From CAZHGD01 sp964531735 (lineage in GTDB: Bacteria; Armatimonadota; UBA10988), in the NCBI GenBank assembly GCA_964531735.1, contig CAZHGD010000054.1:1-41035 (forward strand): 41,035 bases of DNA. Reading direction: 5' to 3'. A program made the translations under genes and the position numbers. Positions 14,904 to 22,602 of this stretch are shown piece after piece; within the stretch, counting starts at the first letter, position 1; each line of letters opens with the position of its first letter. The notes under the pieces were generated by a model. The model saw only the letters and a program-made list of their open reading frames with translations. It ran no database searches and was not told the DNA's origin.

Positions 14904-16895
14904 CTAGTCGAACCCGAGGCTGGGGGCCATGATCATGACGCCGTACAGCCGGCCGACGAACACCACCATGGTCAGCGCGAAGGCCATCAGGAAGGTGCCG
15001 AGCACCAGGCCCAGGAAGAACGGCATGAGCTGGCGGTAGAGCTTCATGCCGCCGCTCTTGAGGATCAGGCCCTTGGCCAGCCAGGTCAGGAAGGCCGAGA
15101 ACCAGAACACCAGCATCGTCCAACTGCCGCACACCGCGTAGGCCAACGGGTGCAACGGCCACCAGACCACCGTGGTGCGCAGGAAGACGAGCAGCGAGCA
15201 GACCGCCGTGCCGATCAGGGCCGCCGGCACGGCCTCGACCGGCGTGCGCTGCTGCTGCAGGATCGCCGTCGCCGCCTCCTGGACATGCCACTCGGCGTTG
15301 CCGCGCGGGTAGCTGTAGATGGCAATCTGGCCCATGTCATGCGAGATGGTCAGGAAGTAGTAGCAGCCGCAGGCGAGGGCCAGCGGCACGGTGACGAGCA
15401 CCGGGACCAGTAGTGACCGCGGGCGGAACCGCAGTTCGTGCGCCATCTTCTGGTCGTCGAGGAAGTTGCTCAGCAGCACGCCGCGCAGATCGCGCGTGAG
15501 CATGGTGTCGAGCATCGACAGCATGGTGATGTTGCGCGAGCCCAGGCTGTAGTGCGGTCGGAACAGCTTCACCACGTCCAGCGGCCGGAAGCTGGCCTCG
15601 GTCTGGAGCAGGCCGGCCTCGGCCACGCCACGACTGAGCACCAACGCGACCACGAAGATGTAGACCAGGATTTCGACCGCGGCCAGCCAGATTTCCAAAC
15701 CGGCGAAGTAGCACCAGGCGATGGCGCCGGCCGTGGACAGCAGCAGGCCCCAGAAGGCGGTCCGATAGGGCAGCACCTCGCGGTTCGGTCCGTCGTCGGC
15801 CTGGTCGAGCCGTCGCAGCGCGTTGCGCACCACCGGCCCGTAGTGCAGCCAACCGCTGCGCAGCAGGTAGACCACCAGCACGAAGTAGGCGCCCATGACC
15901 TGGTAGCCGATGTAGACGCGCGTCGGGTAGAGCGGCATGGCCATCATCTCGCAGCCGAGGTGCGTGCCGATGATGTCGGTGAGGCGCGTCATCACGAAGA
16001 AGAACCACAGACTGAACAGCAGGTCGCTGGCCAGGAAGTAGAAGAACCCGATGGCCGCGAACGAGATGACCAGTCGCGTGTAGTAGATGCCGTTCCACGG
16101 CCGCGCGGTGAGGAACTGGTTGAGGTTCCAGGCCAAGGTCAACTCGGGCACGGCCGAAATGTTGGCGTGGAGCGCGTTGATGCCATAGAACAGCACCGGT
16201 ATGGCCACGCCGAGCCAGGTCAGCCGGTTACTCAGGAACGAGGTCGACGTCTCCTCCTGGATCACCGCCAACGGCAAGGTGACCAGGGGAAAGACGAGCT
16301 TCTCGTTGTCGGCCCATTGCCGGCGCAGGATGATGGACAGGCACATGAACGACGTGTAGATCAGGCTGAGCAGGCCGGTCCAGCTCAGGATGGGTCCGAG
16401 CCAGTGGCGCCATTTGACGGGCGCGTTGCCCTCGTGGTAGGCCTTGGCGATCTCCTGCTTGTCGTCGCCCTTGGGGTCGAAAGCCACCAGCCACTTCGGC
16501 GTGTAGTCGCTGAACAGACTGCTGTACTTGTTCTCGGCGGTGGCGTAGTAGTTGGTGTGGATCAGCGGCGGGATGAGCTTCTCGATGGTGCCGCGCGAGC
16601 ACATCAGCACGGTCACGGTCATCATGACGTACAGCGGGAACAGGTCCTGCGAGCCGAGGAACTGCTTGCGTATCGCCCATCGCACCAGCCGGCTGATCAC
16701 GGCCAGGAGGAACAGCCCGCCCAGCGCCGGGGGCGGCAGTTGCAGGATGCCGATCTGGATCGACTGCACGACCATGTCGCCGTAGACCGTCACGAACGAC
16801 AGGGCGACGATGATGGGAATGCCGATCAGCACCGCGCGGAAGCGCAGGCCATGCAACGGCGTGGCCTGGTCGAGGTCGGAACGCAAGTCGGACAT
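14904..16895 (-). CDS. DUF6785-type polytopic membrane protein (copy 2)
   Basis: 663 residues from ATG 16895; a GTG at 16910 would add five residues. It has about 12-14 hydrophobic helices, beginning with FRAVLIGIPIIVALSFVTVYG. It is a clear paralogue of 11898-13802 by order and by shared motifs such as EKLVFPLVTLP, LFSLWFFFV, VAEAGLL and HPLAYAVCGSW. A larger soluble loop follows the third helix (NYYATAENKYSSLFSDY), matching HYAETV in copy 1. The substrate is unknown. The two copies are separated by the zinc-ribbon/PAS pair and both run leftwards, so this is not a simple tandem duplication. The promoter probably lies at 17045-17073, where an AT-rich island holds repeated CAATTGTC sites. Confidence 0.82.
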   Translation of the reverse strand: MSDLRSDLDQATPLHGLRFRAVLIGIPIIVALSFVTVYGDMVVQSIQIGILQLPPPALGGLFLLAVISRLVRWAIRKQFLGSQDLFPLYVMMTVTVLMCSRGTIEKLIPPLIHTNYYATAENKYSSLFSDYTPKWLVAFDPKGDDKQEIAKAYHEGNAPVKWRHWLGPILSWTGLLSLIYTSFMCLSIILRRQWADNEKLVFPLVTLPLAVIQEETSTSFLSNRLTWLGVAIPVLFYGINALHANISAVPELTLAWNLNQFLTARPWNGIYYTRLVISFAAIGFFYFLASDLLFSLWFFFVMTRLTDIIGTHLGCEMMAMPLYPTRVYIGYQVMGAYFVLVVYLLRSGWLHYGPVVRNALRRLDQADDGPNREVLPYRTAFWGLLLSTAGAIAWCYFAGLEIWLAAVEILVYIFVVALVLSRGVAEAGLLQTEASFRPLDVVKLFRPHYSLGSRNITMLSMLDTMLTRDLRGVLLSNFLDDQKMAHELRFRPRSLLVPVLVTVPLALACGCYYFLTISHDMGQIAIYSYPRGNAEWHVQEAATAILQQQRTPVEAVPAALIGTAVCSLLVFLRTTVVWWPLHPLAYAVCGSWTMLVFWFSAFLTWLAKGLILKSGGMKLYRQLMPFFLGLVLGTFLMAFALTMVVFVGRLYGVMIMAPSLGFD

Positions 16896-16910
16896 GCAGC
16901 TACCCGTCAC

Positions 16911-17242
16911 AATGGCGGCGGCGGCAACCGGGCTGCGGCTGCAGCCGCGGATGCGGAGCCGTTCTAGTTCGGCTGGGCCACCCGGTTACGAGCCCGGCAT
17001 GCGGTTGGGACGCCGCGGGGAAGGAGGCCTGCGAAGTCCCTAGCATATCACAATTGTCGCCGGGCTGAGTCAATTGTCCGACCGGGCCCGCTCACCCACG
17101 CGTCGGCCGACGGTGGGTGCGGTGCGCTCGGTGGGCGACGCGCAACGTCGCGTTGACCCGCAGAGGATCTGCGTTTACCCGCGGCGAACCAGCGGGTGGG
17201 CGGTCACCGGGTCGGTGCGCCGACCGCTCGTGGGGTACGGTG
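16911..17242. other. 332-bp divergent intergenic region
   Basis: Separates the leftward DUF6785 gene from the rightward kinase gene. The left half holds an AT-rich island at 17041-17078, described separately. The right half is GC-rich and contains TTGACC at 17152-17157 with no convincing -10, so the kinase promoter is undefined. No RNA gene or supported small gene was seen. Confidence 0.5.
17045..17078 (-). promoter_or_regulatory. Predicted promoter with direct CAATTGTC repeats (candidate operator)
   Basis: Read leftwards, TTGACT (17068-17073) and TGATAT (17045-17050) are 17 bases apart. The 8-mer CAATTGTC occurs at 17051-17058 and again at 17071-17078, 20 bp apart, so on the same helix face and overlapping the -35 and spacer. 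This suggests a regulated promoter for the DUF6785 gene at 16895. Confidence 0.42.
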
Positions 17243-18979
17243 ATGGTAGGGCAGACACTCGGCCACTATCTGATCGAGGAGCGGCTGGGCCAGGGCGGCA
17301 TGGGCGAGGTGTACCTGGCGCGCGATCAGCAGTTGGATCGGCCCGTGGCCATCAAGGTCCTGCGCCCGCATCTGGCGGCCGACGCCGAGATGAAGGAGCG
17401 CTTCCTCGCCGAGGCGCGGCTGGCGGCCCGCGTGGAGCATCCCCACATCGTCAAGGTGTACGATGCGGGCCACGACGGCGACACCTACTACTTCGCCATG
17501 TCGTATGTGGGCGGCGGCAACCTGGCCGACCTGCTCGCCCAGGGGCCGTTGCCACTGCCGGCGGCGCTGGCGCTGCTGGTGCCGCTGTGCGAGGCGCTCG
17601 ACGCGGCCCACGCGCACGGGCTGGTACACCGCGACATCAAGCCCAGCAACGTGCTCCTCGATCACGGCCGTCCCATGCTGGTCGACTTCGGCATCGCCCG
17701 CACTGCCGACGGGCTCAACCTGACCATGACCGGGCAGATGCTGGGCACGCCGGCGTACATGAGCCCGGAGCAGTGCGACGGGCAACGCGTGGACGGCCGT
17801 TCGGACCTGTACAGCCTGGCGGTCGTGGCCTACCAGATGCTGGCCGGGCAGACGCCGTTCCAGCACGCCACGCCGCTGGGCCTGGCAGCGGCGCACATCC
17901 GCGACGCGCCGCCGCCGTTGCCGGCCAGCCTCGGCCTGCCGGCACGGGTCCAGACGGCGTTCGACCGGGCGCTGAGCAAGGACCCGGCGCAGCGGTTTGC
18001 CACGGCCGCCGAGTTCGCGGCGGCCCTGTCGACGCCGGAGCCACCCGGTCCACCACCACGGCGCGCCGGCGTCTGGCCCAGTGTGGTCGCCGGGCTGCTG
18101 TGCGCCGGGCTGGCGCTGGTGGCGGTGAGCTTGCGCAGCCACCCACCGGCGGTGGCGCCGGGTCCGCCAACGCGAACGACAACGACAACGCCACCGGTAC
18201 TGCACGTGCCGGATGTGGTCGGCTTGCCGTCGTCCGAGGCGCGCGTGAAGCTGACCAGCGAGGGCTTCAACGTGGGCCTGATCAGCGGCCGGCCGGATCG
18301 TGCGGCGCCAAAGGGGGTCGTGCTTGCGCAGTCACCGACGGCCGGCAGCGAGTTGGCGCGAGGGTCGCTCGTCGACTTGGTGCTGAGCAACGGCCATCTG
18401 CCCGATGGACCGCGGCCCGGCACGGTACTGGAGTGCGAGACTCCCGAAGGCACCGGCCTGGCCATGCACACGGCGCCCAGCGACGGCGCGCCGCGAGTGC
18501 CGAGCAGCGAAGACGGCGAGGGCGCGGTGCCGTGCGGTGACCGCATGGCCGTGCGAGCGGTCGAGGGCAACTTCGTGCAGGTGCTCAGTGAGCAAGAAGG
18601 CCTGTTGGGTTGGGTCTGCTTCGCCGACCCCCAGAACCCGAGCGAACGGTGGCTGCTGCCCAGCGATGAGGCGCTCCGCCGGCGTGGCGAGCGCCGCCAG
18701 GCTGAGTTGGCGCAGTATGCCGCCGAGTACGGCGAGCCGCTGGCCATCGGCGGCAGATTCCGAGTGCAGACCAGCGAAGGCGGTGGACTGGCGTTCCGCT
18801 CGTGGCCCGGCCAGAGCGCTCGCGTGTATGCGCGTGTGCCCGACGGCACGACCGGCGAGGTGGTGGACGTCCATCCGCCGTGGTGGGCGCGGGTCCGCCT
18901 GGGCAACGAGCGGGTGGGCTGGCTGATGTGGCATGACACGGCCGACCCGTCGCTGCGCTACCTGTGGCCCGGGCCATGA
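17243..18979 (+). CDS. Membrane Ser/Thr protein kinase with PASTA and two SH3-like domains
   Basis: 578 residues from ATG 17243 (a GTG at 17240 is an alternative); the open frame before it shows no kinase features. The Hanks-type kinase domain is intact: GQGGMGEVY (16-24), Lys38 in VAIKVL, HRDIKPSN (129-136), DFG (148-150) and SPE (174-176). A Pro-rich juxtamembrane stretch leads to a single helix (about 278-297). Outside the membrane are a Thr-rich linker, one PASTA domain (VPDVVGLPSSEA onward, about 320-384) and two SH3b-like repeats (about 395-460 and 505-562), each ending in GW plus hydrophobics. PASTA kinases usually sense cell-wall fragments. The SH3b pair suggests additional peptide or wall binding. 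No phosphatase gene is adjacent. Confidence 0.92.
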   Translation: MVGQTLGHYLIEERLGQGGMGEVYLARDQQLDRPVAIKVLRPHLAADAEMKERFLAEARLAARVEHPHIVKVYDAGHDGDTYYFAMSYVGGGNLADLLAQGPLPLPAALALLVPLCEALDAAHAHGLVHRDIKPSNVLLDHGRPMLVDFGIARTADGLNLTMTGQMLGTPAYMSPEQCDGQRVDGRSDLYSLAVVAYQMLAGQTPFQHATPLGLAAAHIRDAPPPLPASLGLPARVQTAFDRALSKDPAQRFATAAEFAAALSTPEPPGPPPRRAGVWPSVVAGLLCAGLALVAVSLRSHPPAVAPGPPTRTTTTTPPVLHVPDVVGLPSSEARVKLTSEGFNVGLISGRPDRAAPKGVVLAQSPTAGSELARGSLVDLVLSNGHLPDGPRPGTVLECETPEGTGLAMHTAPSDGAPRVPSSEDGEGAVPCGDRMAVRAVEGNFVQVLSEQEGLLGWVCFADPQNPSERWLLPSDEALRRRGERRQAELAQYAAEYGEPLAIGGRFRVQTSEGGGLAFRSWPGQSARVYARVPDGTTGEVVDVHPPWWARVRLGNERVGWLMWHDTADPSLRYLWPGP

Positions 18980-19013
18980 GGGCCGGGGCCTCGGCCGGAT
19001 GGCCAAGCCACCA

Positions 19014-19049
19014 ACCGAACCGGCGGGCCGCCTGGCCCGCCGGTTCGGT
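19014..19049. terminator. Very strong 16-bp hairpin between convergent genes
   Basis: Arms at 19014-19029 and 19034-19049 pair perfectly around a GCCT loop. It lies between the end of the kinase gene and the end of the opposite prepilin gene. No T-run is present; a bidirectional terminator is the likely role. Confidence 0.7.
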
Positions 19050-19061
19050 CGCCGCCGCCGG

Positions 19062-19748
19062 CTACTGGTCGCCGCGGCTGGAGATGGCCCAGTAGCACTT
19101 GGTCGTGCTGTCTTCGACCGCGGTGGGCTTGAGCCACTTGGCGTGCCCGTCCGCGAAGCCGTAGTTGCAGCCCTCGTTGTGGATCTTCGAGGCCGTGTCG
19201 CTACGGAAGGTGTTCAGCGTGTTCGGCTGGTAGGACAACTGGTGTCCACCGTTACTGCTGTCGCCCAGCACCAGCAACTCGGCCGACGAGGCGATGCGGG
19301 ACTCCGCCAGGCAGGTGGTGCCGGGCGGGTCGGGCACGCCGGCGTCCCAGTGGAAGGTGTTGTCGCCGTAGCCACCCGGAATGTTGCCCTCGTCGTTCTG
19401 GCACAGACCGGCCAGGGCGCCCTGGTAGAGGTACTGCGATTGGCTCGGACAAGTGTAGAGCTGGGTGTTCTTCACGTACGGGAAGATCATCGCCCGCCAG
19501 GTGTAGCGGTTGGTCCATGACGCGCCACCCGGCAGCGTGATCCAGTCGGTGGGGAAAGTCTGGTCGTAGTCGCTCGCATACTGGTGGTAAGCCAGCGACA
19601 TCTGCTTGATGTTGCTCTGGCAGCTTGACTGCCGCGCCTTCTCGCGCGCCTTGGCGAAGACCGGGAACAGGATCGCCGCCAGGATGGCGATGATGGCAAT
19701 GACCACCAACAGCTCGATCAGTGTGAACGCAGACCGTCGATTGTCCAT
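19062..19748 (-). CDS. DUF1559-like prepilin/pseudopilin with H-X9-DG motif
   Basis: 228 residues. A type III (prepilin) signal is present: a short basic leader, then Ala7|Phe8-Thr-Leu-Ile-Glu12, with Glu at +5 and a hydrophobic helix (8-30). Prepilin peptidase would cut after Ala rather than the usual Gly, which is tolerated in known substrates. After the stem come FPVFAKAREKARQSSCQSNIKQ (29-49) and a beta-rich domain ending in HNEGCNYGFADG, where His190 and Asp200-Gly201 form the H-X9-DG motif of the DUF1559-like family. The family is abundant in Planctomycetes and Armatimonadota and its exact role is unclear. A pilMNO cluster at 38582 could supply the assembly machinery. The ATG has GAGGG upstream and a good promoter at 19788-19816. 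Confidence 0.9.
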   Translation of the reverse strand: MDNRRSAFTLIELLVVIAIIAILAAILFPVFAKAREKARQSSCQSNIKQMSLAYHQYASDYDQTFPTDWITLPGGASWTNRYTWRAMIFPYVKNTQLYTCPSQSQYLYQGALAGLCQNDEGNIPGGYGDNTFHWDAGVPDPPGTTCLAESRIASSAELLVLGDSSNGGHQLSYQPNTLNTFRSDTASKIHNEGCNYGFADGHAKWLKPTAVEDSTTKCYWAISSRGDQ

Positions 19749-19762
19749 AGATAACCCTCACC

Positions 19763-19779
19763 CCGGCGCGAGGCGCCGG
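19763..19779 (-). other. Small hairpin in the prepilin mRNA leader
   Basis: CCGGCGC and GCGCCGG separated by three bases, between the predicted transcription start (about 19781) and the Shine-Dalgarno. It would form near the mRNA 5' end and could stabilise the transcript; this is inference. Confidence 0.4.
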
Positions 19780-19787
19780 CCAGACCG

Positions 19788-19816
19788 AGTATGGGCAATT
19801 CGTAGCCCGGTGTCAA
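19788..19816 (-). promoter_or_regulatory. Predicted sigma-70 promoter of the prepilin gene
   Basis: Read leftwards: TTGACA (19811-19816), 17 bases, CATACT (19788-19793). The -35 is a perfect consensus and the promoter lies about 40 bases before the start codon, implying strong expression. Confidence 0.65.
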
Positions 19817-19881
19817 ACCTCACCGGCGGGTGGCGTCGGCATCCCCAGAACCGTCCGCGATCCGTGCGCGTACCGACGCAG

Positions 19882-22545
19882 CTACCGCCGCAGGGCGGCA
19901 GCCAGAGACGCGAGCTCGGTGTTGGCCTCCAGGTACACCGGCTCCTCGCCTACGATCTGGCCAGGCTGCGCGGCGTTGCCGTACAGGTCGAACACCTTCG
20001 CGCCGGCCACGTCCGGTAGGCGGTACTCGCCGTGCTTCGGGCCGGTGCAGAGCACCGCCACGCTACGCCCCGCGCCGGCGAACAGGTACGCGTAGACGCC
20101 AGTGGCCACCTCGACGGTCGCGCCGTAGTGGGTGTCCTCGAGCCGCGCGAACAGCGCCGACAGGGCGACGCCACTGGGGTGCAGCGTGCCGTCGTTGCAC
20201 AGCAAGGCGCGCCAGTCCGGTGGCTTGCTGCTGAATGTGCTGAAGCCGTGCGCCGTGTAGATGAACAGCTTGTCGGCGCCGTCACGGAGCGTGGCCACCA
20301 CGTAGCGGCAGATGTTCGAGGAGGTGGCCCGGTAGCGGTCGCGGTTGGGATAGGGCAGGACGTGCCGGTACAGGCCGTCGTACGTACCACCGCGCTCGGA
20401 GTTGCCTTCGCTCATCCAGACGGGCTTGCCGATGCGGCCCTTGGCCGCCACGATCTCGCGGGCCGCCTTCTTCAGCCCATCGGTGCCGAGGTCGTCGCTC
20501 GGATAGCCGAGGAAGGCGCTGGTGTATTTGTGGTAGCTGAAGGTGTCGCAGGTGTCCAGCCCGCCAGCGGCCATGACGTCTTTGGTCCAGGTGGCGCCGA
20601 AGTCGGCGCCGTAGCTGTTGAACCCCAGGATGTTGACCCGCGGGTTGGCGGCCTTGCCGGCGCGGTAAGCCGCGGCCTGCAGCTTGGCGTAGTCCTGCGC
20701 GGCGGTCGGGCTGCGGCGCCGCTGGTCCTTGGCCGCCGCGTCGTAGACCGCCCAGAAGCTGTCACCCCACGGTTCGTTCCAGACCTCGAAGTCGTCCACT
20801 TGCCCGCGGTAGCGCGCTGTGACCGTCGTCACGTAGTTGGCCCAGGCGTCCAGGTCCTGCGGTTCCAGGTAGCGGTCGAAGTAGCCGCTGCACGGCTTCG
20901 GCCAGCCGGTGGCCCAGTGTGGCGCGGTGGAATAGAGCGCCAAGACGCTGAGGTGGTGGCGGCGGTAGCGCTGGATGCTCTCGTCGAAGAACTGCCACTG
21001 CCCGCGTTGCGGCTCCAGGAACGACCAGCCCATGTATTCGGTGCCGGCGTCGTGCAGGCGGACCCAGTTGAACCCGACGGCCTTGCACAGCGACAGGTGC
21101 CGCGTGGTGGACAGCACGTGAATGCCGAACGCCGATTCGCGATGGTCGCGGTCCCAGTAGCGCGGGCGGGGCAAGCGGTAGACGATGACCTCGTCGGGTG
21201 CGCTGATGCGCTCGCCGGCGGCATTCTGGACCCAGGCTTCGATGCGGTAGCCGTTGTGCGGCCGGGCGGCGAAGCCGGCGTAGTCCAGCGGGCCGCGGAC
21301 GTAGCTGACGCTGCCGAAGGCCTGGCGGTCGGGCAGCGCGCGGGTCTCGCCGTAGAGGTCGGTAATGGTCGCCTTCAGCACGGCACCGATCGGCGCGCCG
21401 GTCACGGCGAACTGGACCGTCGCCGGCTCGTCGGTGAACTGCACGCCCGGCGTGCCGGTGGCACCGGCCGGGCAGGCCAGCATGACCTCGCAAGCGCCTT
21501 GCGGTGTGTACGCCTGCGCCTGGCCGCCTCGCTCCACCTGCATGGCGTCGAGCCACAGGCTGCCACTGCCCTCGAGTTGCAGGATGTGGACCTGGCCGCC
21601 CAGTACCGGCTTGAACGGCAGCTCGACGCGCTGCCAGGTGCTGGTGGGTGTGATGGTGCGGCCGGCGCAGGCGCGGCCCTCGCCAAGCACGGTCAGTCGC
21701 AGCGGCTGACCGTCGCCGCGCAGGCTGACGCTCAGCGTGTGCTGCTCGAAGCTCCAGGGCACCGGGAAGGGCGCGCTGCGGAGCAGCCAGCGCCGGTCGG
21801 CGCGGAGGCGCAGCGACGCGCAGCCGCTCGGGCCGGTGGTGGCGCGGTCGGCGTCGATGGCGACCTGCTGATCGTCATTGGCGCGGTCGAGTGACCAGCC
21901 GCTGGGCAGCCCGAGCGGGAAGCGGCTGATGCGCACCAGGTTGCGCGCGGTGCCTTCGGGGTGGTCGGCCTTGATGCGCTCGATCAGCTCGGCGTCGGTG
22001 AAGCGTTCGAGCTTGAGGTAGGCGAGATCGAACGAGGTCGGGTCGCCGAGCACGATCCAGACGCCGACGTCGAGCTTCTGCGCCGGCAGCGCGAAGTCGC
22101 GGGTGACGGTCTGCCAGTCCGGGCCGAGATCGGGCCGAGTGGAGTAGACCATGGTGTACGGCGGTCCGGCGATGCGGATGCCGACTTCGGGGCCGGCGCG
22201 CTGGTCGCTGCGAGCGGTGATGGTGAGCCGGTAGTGGCCGGGCTGGTCGAGTTTGGGCAAGCCGCACTGGAGCTGCAGGTTGCCGCCACTGAGTTTCTGG
22301 ACGCGCACGAAGCCGCGACCGTTCTCGGTCAGCGGCGTGTAGCGGCCGTCCATGGCCTGCCAGGTGCCGACCGAGTTGTCATGCCAAGGCGCCGGCAGCG
22401 AGCCGCTGACCTTCGACTTGCCATCGGGCGTGGCGGCATCGACCTGAGCGCCTTTGGCGCCGAAATCGGTCTCGATCAACACTGTCGCCCGCCCGCCGGC
22501 CACTACACCCAGCAGGGCCGCCCAGACCATCATGCGCCGTACCAT
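19882..22545 (-). CDS. Large secreted clan-A glycoside hydrolase with N-terminal beta-sandwich modules
   Basis: 887 residues. A signal peptide (VWAALLGVVAGGRA, about 7-20) is followed by about 400 residues of beta-rich sequence that look like two carbohydrate-binding-type sandwiches. The first contains GHYRLTITARSDQRAGPEVGI and the second WQRVELPFKPVLGGQVHILQ and LWLDAMQVERGGQAQAYTP. The TIM-barrel spans about 450-800 and resembles GH39/GH5-type enzymes. The acid/base candidate is Glu591 in VWNEPWG and the nucleophile candidate is Glu713 in VWMSEGNSERGG; their spacing of 122 fits clan A. A short beta domain closes the protein. The substrate is unknown. It lies 57 bp downstream of the BTAD regulator gene on the same strand and has its own predicted promoter. 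Confidence 0.85.
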   Translation of the reverse strand: MVRRMMVWAALLGVVAGGRATVLIETDFGAKGAQVDAATPDGKSKVSGSLPAPWHDNSVGTWQAMDGRYTPLTENGRGFVRVQKLSGGNLQLQCGLPKLDQPGHYRLTITARSDQRAGPEVGIRIAGPPYTMVYSTRPDLGPDWQTVTRDFALPAQKLDVGVWIVLGDPTSFDLAYLKLERFTDAELIERIKADHPEGTARNLVRISRFPLGLPSGWSLDRANDDQQVAIDADRATTGPSGCASLRLRADRRWLLRSAPFPVPWSFEQHTLSVSLRGDGQPLRLTVLGEGRACAGRTITPTSTWQRVELPFKPVLGGQVHILQLEGSGSLWLDAMQVERGGQAQAYTPQGACEVMLACPAGATGTPGVQFTDEPATVQFAVTGAPIGAVLKATITDLYGETRALPDRQAFGSVSYVRGPLDYAGFAARPHNGYRIEAWVQNAAGERISAPDEVIVYRLPRPRYWDRDHRESAFGIHVLSTTRHLSLCKAVGFNWVRLHDAGTEYMGWSFLEPQRGQWQFFDESIQRYRRHHLSVLALYSTAPHWATGWPKPCSGYFDRYLEPQDLDAWANYVTTVTARYRGQVDDFEVWNEPWGDSFWAVYDAAAKDQRRRSPTAAQDYAKLQAAAYRAGKAANPRVNILGFNSYGADFGATWTKDVMAAGGLDTCDTFSYHKYTSAFLGYPSDDLGTDGLKKAAREIVAAKGRIGKPVWMSEGNSERGGTYDGLYRHVLPYPNRDRYRATSSNICRYVVATLRDGADKLFIYTAHGFSTFSSKPPDWRALLCNDGTLHPSGVALSALFARLEDTHYGATVEVATGVYAYLFAGAGRSVAVLCTGPKHGEYRLPDVAGAKVFDLYGNAAQPGQIVGEEPVYLEANTELASLAAALRR

Positions 22546-22566
22546 GGTCAGTCGCTCCTGCGCCAG

Positions 22567-22595
22567 ATTATAGCCGAACCGCCGGCCGTCGTCGC
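22567..22595 (-). promoter_or_regulatory. Predicted promoter of the secreted glycosidase gene
   Basis: Read leftwards, a perfect TATAAT (22567-22572) is preceded at 17 bases by GCGACG (22590-22595), a weak -35. It falls inside the 57-bp gap after the regulator gene. A weak -35 with a perfect -10 is typical of promoters that need an activator. Confidence 0.45.
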
Positions 22596-22602
22596 GGGTC
22601 GG

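Noticed and set aside
17152..17180. TTGACC plus TACCCG as the kinase promoter
   Set aside because: The -10 matches poorly (TACCCG), so it is mentioned only in the intergenic note.
18991..19061. Riboswitch or small RNA in the convergent gap
   Set aside because: The only structure is the simple 16-bp hairpin, which a bidirectional terminator explains.
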